Shown in pieces: positions 23,901 through 38,119 of a stretch of DNA of 64,000 nt (position 1 is its first letter; each line of letters begins with the position of its first letter). Origin of the DNA: Ophiura sarsii (lineage: Eukaryota > Echinodermata > Ophiuroidea > Amphilepidida > Ophiuridae); assembly GCA_035610835.1 (NCBI GenBank), contig CM069459.1, positions 54,417,316 through 54,481,315 of the forward strand, read 5' to 3'. A model generated the notes under the pieces. It was not told the DNA's origin and ran no database searches. It saw nothing but the letters and a program-made list of their open reading frames with translations. The position numbers were made by a program, and so were the translations under genes.

Positions 23901-26900
23901 TGTGTGTGTTAGATACCTGATTGGAGGATAAAGTAAAGATTAATGTAAAGGCGATCGGAAGCCACATCCGATAACTTTTTACGCAGCAGGCGTCTGCAGA
24001 CGACATTCCAAAATGTTTTAAAATGTCATAATTATTGAATTTCTTTACCATTATTTGGAATTACCATGTAAAATGCATTGAAATAAGTACAGACATGCCT
24101 TGGTTCAGTAATCCTTGGAATAAACCTTAAAAGTTGGGAAAGATTTCTGAAAAATCTGTTTTGTATATATAATGGTAAAACCAATAGCCGCGTGGATAGT
24201 GTTAAGATTCCTGGTTATCACGTATGTAAAGCATGCGTTTATTATCTCCCAATCATGACGTAGATAATCACTATGTTTATCTTTTAAAGTAATATATATA
24301 TACATATCTTCAAATAATTTGAATGTATTTATGTTATAGAGTTCATCATTAAAGATGAATATTGCATATTAGTTAATAAATGCATAGGTGTTACAAATAG
24401 ATTCTAACATTTTATATAATTTTATTAGTTGCATAGTTAATTAATCCCATTGTAAATTGTATGCGTGGCGCTAGCGTGGCAGAAAAGCGCAATTTGGAAC
24501 CAGTCAAACTATAATAGCAGTGCAATTCTGCTGTTATTGATTATTGCAATGTTTTTCCTTGTGTTCAGCTGGGCGGAAAATGCCTTGTAGAACTACTAGC
24601 ATTTTAAAAGAAACCGGGGGAAACCCGACGGAGTAGGGGACCTTTGCGACACTGAGTGTGACATCATGAAACAATTATAATACTTACATTCGAACCATCG
24701 TTTATCTGCAACAGAACGGCGAAACTTGTCGTATGCTTAGTACTACATGACGTGGATCTATTTCCAGCGTGGCTCTCCTCCCCTGTTTTGGAGACACCGT
24801 TGGTTGAATAACTCCTGTGTGTAATACAAATCGAAGACACATAAAAGTATTTAATACAGTGTGTCATAAAAGTAAGACAATTACGGTTCTATTGTTTGGT
24901 CAGAAGAAAAGCAGTATGTAGAATTTGAATAATTCTCTAAATTCTGAATCTAAACCAGACGAATGCAAAAAGTCCGCGCTCATTAGACAGAAACCAATGT
25001 AACGCTAAACAAAGATAAATCCCGCACAATCAAGAATTAACGTTTTCCACGCGACAGGCGGCAGCAGACGACATATACAATATTGCACAAAATTGTTCAA
25101 CACATTTTTGATAACAACTGACGTTGCTCAAGTATCCTGCTTATCAACTGCTTGCATATTTACTTTAACAACCACGGGCGCTTGCAAGTGTTGAACCACA
25201 GTTATTGCTGTGTTGTACATTGCTTATTTACGACATAACAATGGCACATTCATGATTATCCCTACAATATATTCACATTTTGTATTCATTTTGACAGTAT
25301 CCTCCATTTTTTCTTTATTTAAGATATCATCTGCGTTGGTTACGCTAGTTGATTATCATAGTTATCATGGCATATCGACGCGATTTGTCTCCATTCGTCT
25401 CTACAAAGTGATTTACTCTTCTAACAGAACAAATCCAAATGTATGTACATAATAAATTTCATACTGACATAATTAATTTGTAAACAAAACAAAATTAACT
25501 TACTCTGTAGTTTCATTCCAGAATGCACATATTGTTTCTTTCACGAAACCAACCTTGTCGCTAGCCTTACCAACCTTGTTATCTCGTATCTATAAAACAA
25601 ACGATGTATTTGATGAATTCATTATTAACACTTTCCACACGGCATGCGTCGGCAGACGACAGTTCAAAATGTTTACAAAATGTTTCACAAATGTCACAAT
25701 TATTGAATAACATCACTATATTTTATCACAGTATTGGTTCAGTAATTCTTGAGGAGATAGACTTTGAAAAATCGTGTTTTGTGCATACAAAATAATAGGA
25801 TATGAATATGGGTTGTTTTGCAGATGGAATGTAACATTTGTTAAGTGCTGAGCATACTCCACTACGCTCTAACTCCTCGCTCTTCGACATGCGTAGTAAC
25901 TCTACCACAACAAAATGAGATTGGAAATGTTTGGAAATGCTGAGCCCTTAATTGAATCCAAATGCAAGATGAATATGTCCCGCTTTCTCGTACCACTCTG
26001 AGGACGAGATTCTCAGAGTTTAAAAGCGTTGAACTTAGTGTAGGTGCAAATTATACGGCCCTATATGTTAGAACACTGTATCAGTGTAAGGTTGTAATGG
26101 TATGTTCCGTAATAAAGAATCCTCCAACTCTTTTCCCTTTTATTCATTTGTAAGGCTCTTTTCAGACTGGTTCCGCTCTCTGTTATTTGAACAGATACCA
26201 TTTTAATCTAAAGATTACATTTTCGAAGTCTATTTTCTCGCCAAATGCTACCAAACTTACCATCTGGTCATTGCTAGCTGATGAAATTGGTTCTGAAACA
26301 TTCTCTTGTATAAACCAGGTTGCACAATCCATTAAAAGAAATATAGGCCTACTACAATTCAAACATTGTAAACATGTATAAGCAATAACGTACCTCAACT
26401 GGTATTATAACCTCGATCGCAATAGAGTGCGGTTGACCGTTTATCGACAGTTGCACGGCCAGTATCCCACTGCCAACCAAAAGTGCATCATATTTTCTGC
26501 AAGAAAATCAATATGATTCATCAAATTAGGGGTTGATAATAATAAACTCAAAATTAACTTTGATGTACTGCATCACATACATGACATATGTCCCAAATTT
26601 GCAAATGATCATTTTGTCTTATGATTACAATATTTGAGCACGATGTGTTAGTAATACTAACCGGTTATTGTCAAGTGTAACGTATGTTTCATTGGGTGTC
26701 TTGTCTACAAATACGGCAGTTAAAACCTTTTGACCTGCATAATGAAAGAAAAATGTATGGATATGCTAAATCACGATAGCCTTTTTCTAATAATTACACA
26801 TATTCATGCAATAACGTCGGTGTAGCTATGGCCCGGGGTAATAGGAGACATGGTCCTCTGGAGCCTTAGTCCGCCCGGTACAATAAAGTATAGGTCGGTA

Positions 26901-29900
26901 AAGGCACTCGTGCCGGACTATGGCTCCAGGGGACCATCACTCCTGTCACACCGGCACTCTTGCGTGAATACTGCGTCGATCAGTATATTACACTGTAACG
27001 TTACTGCGTAGGGTTATAACTAAACACTGCACAAAAATAAAGTATCCCCTGTGTTTAATTCTTAGGACTCAAAATAAATTCAACAAGTGGGAGAGAACAG
27101 GCATGTCCTGCCGTGCATTTTGACACCTCAATTGTCACAATAGCACCGATATTGCTGAAGCCGTGGCCATTCGAATAAAAAATGATGCAGTTTCCATTGT
27201 AGCACTTAACCCAGTACCCATGGGTCACAGGTCAAAAAATCTCACTCGCGGTTAACATGACGGATGGATTCACACGGATGGATTCACACTCTCGGTTAGC
27301 TCTCTCGGTTAGTGCTTCGGGGTTAGTTAACCGTAAGATCTTTTAGGTTTAACATTCCTGCTTTATACTCGGGGTTAGTTAACCATGACACGATTCACAC
27401 GGCCGTTAACCAAGAGTTAAACCTCTAGGTTAGCGAATTTGACGCTAACCTCTAGGTTCCATGAACACTGTTGTAGACTAATGCATCTTAATGACATTAT
27501 AATTCACCACCCAAACCACATGACAGGTAAACATTACAAGTATGCAAAATATCACTATTATATTTTGATGGTGTCTGTAAAGATATTTGTAATGAAGAAA
27601 TACCATGATATAGGCCTATGTATTTTATTCACTGCTTTGTGTGTATATTAACCATTGGGTCATCATTGTCATATGACTTACTTCCGCAGTGAGATGACAA
27701 ACTTGCTAATTAACAAGATAGCTTAAGCATATAAGTACTTAATGATGATAATATGAAGTAATTAAAAACATTAAAGGCAGTTTTATGGACACATGAATGG
27801 GGTGTCGCAACTCTGTAATCATTTAACTACGTTTTATCTAAAAATTGTGCAGTCGAAAACTTTGCTCGCTTTATACACTTTATATTACAGCTATTTACAC
27901 GCTAACCACGAACATTGTATAAAACATGGGTTTCGTGTCGTTTTTACTCTTTAAATAATATGTACATGTGTTTGTAAAGAAATAATGCATAATTTCAATG
28001 TTGTCATTCACTGATTTCTGTGTATTTTAACCGTTGGAACATTATTGAACCTGCCCAAATGATGGTGCAACTGGTCCACGCCAAGTACAGTTTTCAGTTA
28101 GTGGTAATTGACCCTTTCTTTAAATATTATTTAACATTGATTATATGTTATATGTAAACAGTTATGGGTGATATTTTCAGAGTAATTTGGTAAATATTTA
28201 CCCGCGCTTTAATATTTGATATCATGAAATACGCTTACATGGACCAGTTGCCCCATCCTCCTCTATAGTACTGTTCAATTGGGTTCTGCCTATATACTTG
28301 TATATACATATAATATATACAGTATATAGCTCGTGACCAGCGGTCACTTGCGCAATATCTGTCATTTGGACAGATTAATGCAGAGTAAAATGTGATTACT
28401 TCATTTTGTCCTCAAGTTGTTGTTTTAACAACAATAAACATACCTTGTGGAAGTTTGGCTAACACTTCTGCTTGAATTGTGAGGGTAGGCTTCAGTTCCA
28501 TGTTATGATTCTCACCAGGTGTTGTGGCATTTCCAGCTGTTGTTTTACCACGGAATGAAATTGTTACATCATCTTCGCTTCCATGGTCTTCTGGTATGTG
28601 CTTTGCAACAGCAGCTTCGAATGGGGGATTAAAACGTATTAGGGAATGTGTCAACGTCGTACGTAGTTTTATTTCACATGGCAGACGGGCAGAACGCAGC
28701 TTTTAATCGTAATCGCACAACGAGCAGTGCTACGTTTCTTTCAGAGTACTAGTGTTCATTGCAACGTGTATTTATCTCATGTGCGCAATACTATGTAGAC
28801 TATAGTGATATTTGAATGATGATGATCAGAAAATAGCAAATATCACAAAATGGATAAAATTGAAACCATCAATTCATCTTAATTATATGAGAATAGGCGT
28901 AATGAACGCCAAATATTAACATTTTCAAAGCTATTAGTTTTATCATACAAAACAGATTTTTCAGAAACTTTTCCTAACTTTCAAAGTCTATCCCAATTGA
29001 CCCAATACTAGACATGTTTGTACTTATTTAAATGAATTTCTCATTGTGATTCCAAATTATGATGATGAATTTTTTTGAAATTTTTTGTAAAATTTTGAAA
29101 CTGTCGTCTGCACACGCGCGCCTGCCGCGTGAAAAGTATTGAGAAAGAATCGTAAAACTTACCAATTCCTTGACCGTATATTTCTGCTGTTTTTCCTTCT
29201 GGCATATGCTGTGCTATTTCGGCGATAAGTTCAATCGCTCGGTCAGCTACGGTGGTTGGTTTCACTGTTGCCTGTTCGGGAAACACAAAATAAGAGTACC
29301 ATAATGATACTCGTAGTGAATGTGTGTATGCACACTAAAGGTGTCGCGAACATCAAAATACCCATATGGATAATTACCAAGTCAACTAGCTAGTATCTGA
29401 GACTAATATAATTAACTTAGTTATATTAGTCTCAGCTAGTATCAAACCAATTAAGCTGTATGTGATATTAGAAGTCTAAGAGACATTCTCGAATTCAATC
29501 ATGAAGGTACTGGGGTGTGCAGGATTTCTGTGACGGGCCCAGGCTCTCTATTCCCGCAAATAACTTCGCATCATGTAGTCTAATTATCTATTCATAGTAA
29601 CACTATTGACAGGTACATTTTGGTTTTAAACTGTATTCTGAAATGATATATCAGGACCTATCAGGACCTATAATATATCTTGGCCATCCATATGCTTATT
29701 TTATGTGCCTTCGGTACCCCTTCTGACGTCTTGAAATTTGATAGAAATTGAGTAAAAACCTTCGAAATCCCCCATTTGGGTGCGGTTTCATAAATACATA
29801 TGTCTCATGTTATAATTATGCTACTCATACCATACTATACTATACTAAACTTAACATTATAGCGTATCAATAAGAACTTATTTTTAAAATTTAAAGCTGG

Positions 29901-32900
29901 ATGATGTCACCTTTTTGTGCATATAGGCCTATGTATTTATTTCCAGATGATCATAAAACAATATTATTTTTGTTGTTAAATGTTCTCAACATTTAGACCG
30001 TCCTCATACAATTATTCAACTATACATCGGTCTTACCGTTTCTTTCGCTGTTGGAATAATATCCTTGAAAACAACGTCGAAGATTACCTGAATGAACAGT
30101 AGACAGAAATATTTAGAGTGAAATTGTGTTTCTGGCATTTATTAATATTGAGATAAATCGAAACCCAACCAATCGGCTGAACATGCATGGAAAGAAGGAG
30201 TCCATACATCTCTTTGAAATGATTCCAAAATCATGGTACAAGTGTCCCATATTGGGATGGGATGGGACTCATAGAAGCAATAAAACAGACACTATTAACA
30301 GTATGGACAGCAAAGAAGTTGGCCGTATACTGACCAGGTAATAAATGTGATGATAAATTCAAACATAGACTCTTACATAGACATATTATATAATAAAGTT
30401 GTTGACAAATGTATTAGGCAAGTTACAATCCCAAATGTAAGGTCAAGTTTAATTTTTCATTTTCGATCAACCGTAACAATGCGGCCGGCCGACTATCCAA
30501 CGACCTGAGAAGAATCGACCAGTGAACTCGCCCTACTACTTACTACAGAAATCAATAATCTGCCGGTTTGAATCTGCGTGTTGAAAAGCAAAATGTAAAA
30601 ATGAAAATGAAAAATGTACTTGACAATAAATTTGGGATTGTAACTTCCTAAATGATTTGAATTATAAACCAATTATACCGTGCAATATCTCAAATTAAAG
30701 AGGGGAAATTTCCAAACAACTTTAAAATTATGTCTATGTAGGAGTCATGCTTTTAGAGTTATCATCACATGTATTACCAGGTCAGTTACTTATTGTGTTG
30801 ACTGTGTGTGGAATGGTCTCGTCATCTGAAATGATTCTAAAATGCTAAAATCATGGTACAAGTTTCCCATCTTGGGATGGAACTCATGGAAGCTGTATCA
30901 GAAGCAATACAACAGACACTATTAACATTATGGACGGCATAGAGGTTAGCCATATATGTGGAATGGTCAATTATCGTCAAGAAGTAGGGAAGCGTCAGTC
31001 AACCATTCAGTCCCATTTAGTCAGCCATCCCTGCAAAGCTCATTCGGGCAAATAGAGGACAGTTATGTCAAACAACCAGAGCTCAGTCAACCAATGAGAG
31101 TACAGCTTGATCAACCATCAGAGCACAGCTCAATCAACCAATCAGAGCACAGCTCAATTTTCCAATCAGATGACAGCTCAGTCAACTAATCAGAAGACAG
31201 CTTAGTCAACCAATCTAGTAGCAGAGCGTATTAATTTGTCTTCCTTAGCAATTTGTGACGCAATGAATTTGTTAAAACCTCTCTACGTACATGTAGGCCT
31301 AATACATACATACATTCATACATTTATAAGGCGCCTTTCCAGAAAGATCAAAGCGCCATAAAACAAAATAAACAAAAACAAAAGATAACAATGCAGCGTC
31401 AGCATGATGGATAAAAATGAGATTTCAAAATTTTCTTGAAACTAGCATGCCCTGATTTTTTCAGGAGGCTGTTCCACTAATTACTTTTTAACTTGGCGAT
31501 CGGTTTGTTTCCAATTGCAAGTTTAAGACGTAAAATCATACATGTGTAGAGAGGAGTAAAGACCATTCATACTCCTGTCGTTGGGAATCGCGCGACCTCG
31601 ATGGATATCAACGCGAGATTTCAATATGGAAGCAATGTCAACCTTTGTCTGCTTACGTCGACGAGGGAAGTATGAACGGACAATATTAACTTGAGAACTA
31701 AATTTATGGCGATTTGAGTCATTTTTACTTAGATGCTTTACCATGCGAGGTCTTGTGGCCCAATGGACAAGGCAGTTGACAAGCAATCAACAGATCCTGG
31801 GTTCGATTCCCGGGCGAGATCGTTTTCCCATTATTGTCTCTTTTCTACCCCGACGGCGAACCTGTTTAAAATATTTATAATTTATTTAATACCCGTCGTA
31901 TATGCCTATTATTAATATGCATTTTTACTTAGGTTATGATTATTTGTTGATAATAAGCAACGATTGCGGCCAGTCTGATTACGGCAACCATAAGTTATTT
32001 TGCGTAATAAAAAATAGGAATGTATTTCAGAGCACGTGCGGTCCAGCGGAACAGGCGCGCTGGACTCGTGATTATGAGGTTGTGGGTTCTAGTCCCGCTG
32101 TGGCCAACTTGTTTGTGTCCTTGGGCAAGATACTAAGTCTCAATTGCCTCGTCAACCCAAACGATATCTGGGGAGCTGTTAGGGAGTCACAGTCGAAGTA
32201 GTGCTGATAGGATGTGCACTGTTGGCCGGTAGCCGCCTAAGTGTAGCGATGAAAAGGGTTTGGATTCAAAATGGCAGCGATAATAATTGGCCAACAGGGC
32301 TGCAGCGCTTTGGGACTTTGCTTGCATCGTGAAAAGCGCTATATATAAGAATGGTGTATTATTTTAATTTATTATTCTTGCCTACCTCTCCAAGTCGTTC
32401 AAGCTGATCTGTGACAGAATCTGTGTCTTTCGAATTTAGAGCAGAATGTCTGTTGTTAAGATGGTCTCGAAGAATGTCGAGGGCGACTTCAACATGACTC
32501 TCAAATGCTTCCTCCATTGAAAGTGGAACCGTCCTATTCGTTCCTAGTCCTGTGGTTTGGAGTATTATTCTATCTGAATTGTAATAGAAATGTGGCGGTA
32601 ATACTTTTTATTATTATTTAGGCCTGTCCGAAGACCAACAAACTCTTCCTCCGTTGAGCATTATGTATTATTCTGTTCGAGTCTTGCAGTTTGGACCATT
32701 ATTGACCTGGCGTACTTTACACGAGATCAACCTCACCCCTTGTGCACATCTGTGGCTGTGCAACACGTAAGCTTCGTTATCGGGTTCGATACCGGATGTT
32801 CAAGCCTGTGCGATTGCACGGTGGGTTATTAGTTTAAATCCTCCTCCATAACGCATGCATTCATATATATAGTACAATAGCAATCACTTGGATCAATCAT

Positions 32901-35900
32901 GAGTATACCAATGTAATAATAATAAATAACATTTATAAAGCAAGCGCCTTATGTTGCACTCAACCGCAGGCGTATTACACAAATATTATATACAAATCTT
33001 AATTTACAAATACATATACAAACTCATTAAAATCAATTAATATACGATAAAACACAATAGTTATTATACAAATATAAGAATATACCAGATACAAAGGGCA
33101 AGCATTATAAATATGAAATTGCACTGACGACAAATTTGCAATCCAAAAGTAATTGCACTGATAATAAAATAACAAGACCTAGGCCTAATAAGCAAGCATA
33201 ATTAAAAGAACATCAAACAACAAGATATTTACCAGGTAATTGCTATTGTACTACATGCATGCACTAGTTGTGGGGAAATTGACTGCTTATTCAATGGGAC
33301 ATGTAGTGAGGTGCCATCCAATAATTATAATACAGCGTGTCCCCAAAAAACTGGGTCCAAAAACTGGAGATCTTGTATAACTAAAACAGTAGGAAACATA
33401 GCAAGTTCACATTTAGGGATATAAAAGTTAAAGGTAGATGTTCCGATTTTCAACTTGAAGTTTTCTATTCTACATGAAAGGTCATCCTTAAAAAAGTCGT
33501 GTTCCAAAGTTTGAGTTGCATAGCTCTAATGGTTCTTATTTTAGACGCACAAGATGCTGTGAACTGTACCCATTGAGTAGTACACAAGCTATATCGGTGG
33601 TTACCACCATTCGCGGTAATTCGACGTTATTTCATCGATTTCTCCGTAATTATACCGATTTAGGCCGTCAAATTTCAGTATGATGATGAGAAAAATACGA
33701 GCTTTCATATGATATGAAAATCTCAGTATGTTTGAAATAATTCTGTGTTACGAAAATGTGATCGGGTCATCTACCTTTAATATATATGACTGTAAGTGGT
33801 TAAACTGTGACACCAGTCTGATGTCAAATTTTTGAAATACATTCAATCAATGTCCAGATTTTTCCCATGGGCCGCCCCTGTGTTGCATTTGCGTCTTGTT
33901 CTGACTTCATCGAAGTTTTGCCTTTGAATTTATCATTTCAAATGACTTAGACATGAAACATATCTTCATCATAGTGGTTTAAACAATCGATAAATAACTT
34001 TTTAAGACACTGCCATGCTTTGTAGCAGATCGAAAACCATTGCTTTAGAATTGGAAACCAGCCATTAAGTCATTCCTCTCATCAAATGAATTAGAGGTAA
34101 TGTATCAGGATGCTCTAACATATTCTGTTATTTGTACAATTTTTAATAACAAGGTTACTACAAAGGGTATTTCTATCTTATGATGAATACTGATCCAAGA
34201 TACCTGCTACTCAACCCTTTCGAATCAGGAATACCTTTTATAAAAATACGGTTGAAAAGGAAAGCTACACATTGAAATAAGTACAAACGTTAGTATTGGT
34301 TCAGTTATCCTTGAGATAGACTTTGAACATTGAGAAAGGTTTCTGGAAATCTGTTTTGTGTAATACGGTAACACTAATAGCCGCATGGAAAGTGTTAAAT
34401 CTGAGTTATATTAATCTCAGGTTATATGTTTCAAACTACCTAATTTTCACAAATTCATTTAGCACAAACACTCCTCGTCCGTCGTCCGTATACAATATGC
34501 AATGTTCCATTAACGGTAATGGTTTTCAAGTAATAAATGAATCGGTATGTTATTGATGGCTCAATTGTAATCTATTTGATGGTTGTAACAGCTAACTGTC
34601 GATATATAATATGGGCTTTTCTCAGAAAAACGACCCCAGTACGATCTCAAAAAATGGTATTCAAACCACTTCTAGTTAGCAAATGTTTCATTAATCATAG
34701 GATAATAACAATTATGAACACCGCTATTCTCATATTTTTACATTTAAAGCATCAAAGGGCATTTTGCTTGCTCTTTTTTGTAATGAATACGGTCGTATTA
34801 CGTTTGTGACACTTGTAGTTAATTTATTATCCCGGTCACATACAATACATGAGTAACATGTGTAATCAATCATTTTTTATATTACACTTTTCCAGTGCAC
34901 TCATACGTTTGCCTTAATTCTATGTAAATACAATATCGTTGTGTTTCTTTTCTATGACATAAATCGAGGGACTCCGATGAGAAGGTAATATCCCGGTAAT
35001 ATACAGCGTTTTCATGGACATCTTATTTCAGCTTCTCAAAGCTCACTACGTTATAGTTCCGGGGAAAAGAATAATTATTTTTCAATTTTGATTCTTGCTT
35101 TAAAAGAAAACACAACTGAATCATCTTTTAATGGAAATAGATAATTTGTATAATTTAGGTACATGTATAGAGCTGCGGACATGCCACTTTGCGTGTTTTG
35201 GAGGCATTCAGGATCAGAAGGCAATATTACCGAGATCAGGCAACATGTCCGTGTGCCGAGTACTTTCAGAAAACCAACCGTGTCAGAGATTTAATTTTAA
35301 AAAACGCTACTGTTTTTTTTAGAAAAGCCCATATGATGTTTTGGATGGTCTGCTTAGGCTGCCTGTCCTTATATATGATGTTCAGGTGGCTGGTACAGTT
35401 GCCTGCAGCATGTATAGAGCTACGATCTTAAGGTGGCTCTATTGGCCGATGAAAATTTTAGATTTTCTTTAAAATCTGATATGTTCTAGCCCTTGGTTTA
35501 TCAATTCTTGAACTGAAAAAATTATTTCAATCGGACATTCGGTTGCCGAGATATGGTAGGTCAAAGAGGCATAATACCAACATCTTTGGCAACAACTTTC
35601 TTTTTATTTTCTTTATTTTTCTTTTCAATTCCAGTTGCCATGAAATGTCCTAATTATGGTTAATTATGTATGCATGAAATATACAAAGTAAAGTTTGTGG
35701 ACTAACGAGATGAGCTATGATGATGTAACTTGGTACATGGATAGAACACTTGAAGATCTAAAAACGTACGTTAGCTTTTGTCTAATTTCCATTTGCATAA
35801 TTAATTAGGCCCACTAATTAAAATGTTTAAACATTTCTTAATTAGAGCCTAATTAATTATGCAAATGGAAATTAGAAAAAAGCTAACATACGTTTTTAGA

Positions 35901-38084
35901 TCTTCAAGTGTTCTAACCATATACCAAGTTACATCATCAAAGCTCATCTCATTAGTCCACAAACTTTACTTTGCATATTTCATGCATACATAATTAGCCA
36001 TAATTAGGACATTACATGGCAACTGGAATTGGAAAAAATAAAGAAAATAAAAAGAAAGTTGTTGCCAAAGATGTTGGTATTATGCCTCTTTGACCTACCA
36101 TATCTCGGTAACCGATTGTCCGATTGAAATAAAATTTTCAGTTCCAGAATCGTTAGACCAAGGGCTAGAACCTTTGTAGATTTTAAAGGAAATCTAAATT
36201 TTTCATCGGCCAATAGAGCCACCTTAAAGGTACAACACAACAAATTAAATACGGTATACCTTTTAGCTCTTTTACATCCTGCTTCATTGTCACTGTTTGT
36301 TCTGCAGTCACGGTTTCAGTTAGTGCAGCCGTCGGTATATCACTCACTGCTGCTGTCTGGACTTCAGTTCTGTCAAGTGGTTCAGTAACTATTACAGTCG
36401 GTGAACTAGTGGTTGCAGCTGTCGATGATCCTGACGTGACGCCACCGCCTATAGTTGTACCTCCAGTTAGTGCGCCAGTCGATGGTATACCACTCGGTTG
36501 ACTCGTCGGCGCTTCGGTAGTCTCCTCTCCCGTAGTTGAAACCATATCTTTAGATTTTGTTGTATGTAAAGAACAAATAATAGTCAACAGAATTTAAGGG
36601 GATTAATAAACTGAGTGATTAAAAATCAAACTGGTAAATCTCTGCAAATAGTTATGATGGGCCGATCGATTGGTTCAATGCAACTCATAGAACATGAATA
36701 TTACAAGAAACACAAATGGGCAGGGCTTAAAAAAGCCAATGAAAATGTCATAAGAATAAGATTAAATCCAAGCATGTTGATGCTAAAATAAGACACCATC
36801 AAGCTGAACAAATCGATTACCTCTTAATTATAGACTTATCCGGGGATTTATCAAACAAACGTATCCGAAATGACTTCTACAATCAGGATTTAGAATGATT
36901 GAAATTGAATATACAAACGGTGTAAAATTCAATAGGAATGAAGTGTTGTCTTCCTCGAGCATTTCTGATTCTCAAATGAACCCATGATGTGATCAAATGG
37001 ACGGGGTGAAATCATATGGTGGTGTTTCAACCATATGTGGTGAAATTGGGTACAAAAATGTTCCCGTTACATTGTAAATGACCATATAGCATACTGTCAT
37101 ATCTCAAGCTGTTTACTTTTAGATATATTTGGCATATGTATTTTGTATTGCACTATAAATACACCAAATTTGGTCTAGTTACTGAAATATTTAGTCATTA
37201 TGTTATATGTGGCACATTTAAAATGTTGCGTTTCAAATAATGTCGTATCTACGTCCTCGATTGCCGTATTCTCACGTAAACTGTTTCATACAGTTTTTAT
37301 CCATCACTTCAGTTTAATCATGTAATTTTCGTTTGTTCAGTTGCCTCGATGCCGAACCATGATCATTATGATTGCTGTTACTGTTCATAAAATGAAATCG
37401 ACTATAGGGTGACGTTCTGGAATCTCTTCCCTCAGTCTAATGCAGTGTGCATTTGTAGTCGTGATGCAGCAATGCTGATCAGGTTGCCATACCAATTATG
37501 TTGCCATACCAATTATGTGGTGCAAAACAATACTCTTCCTCATTAAATATATATCATGTTTAATGTTGTGTAAAATACACTGACTGCTGGGTGACGTTCC
37601 GGAACTTCTCCCCTCAGTCCAGGCTCTCTCATTGTTGATCATGTTGATCTTTTATTGTTTGAAATTGTGCTGGTCACAACCATTTTTACGAGTTTTGAAT
37701 AATCGCGTTAGTATGCCCAATTTTACCTGGTGCTTCGAATTGTGCAAATTTTATCTAAATTATCTTTATTTACGGTTTGCTGTCCATATATTTACTGACA
37801 TTTTATAATTGTACATTTGTCCCGCTACTATATGTTCTTTAATATCTTACATTTTGTTATTCATGGTTGTTTGCTTGATTTTGTGTAGTTTTTGAGGCTT
37901 GTATTATGAAGTGTATTGATAGTTACTGATAGTTTTCTTGTTAATGTAATTTTTTTAAATCTTTTAAATGTGGCATCTTTCTAGTTAATTGCCCGGGGAC
38001 TCTTTTTTGGGCACTATTAAATAAAAAACGTTATTATTATTATTATTATTATTAGTGTTATTATTATTAGTATTATTACTATTA

Positions 38085-38119
<35 letters not shown>

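Noticed and set aside
30956..31189. Gln/Ser-rich 77-codon ORF
   Set aside because: Explained by a 24-bp minisatellite whose period is divisible by three.
32740..32840. tRNA-like B box GGGTTCGATACCGG
   Set aside because: No A box at tRNA spacing and no foldable stems; too weak to call.
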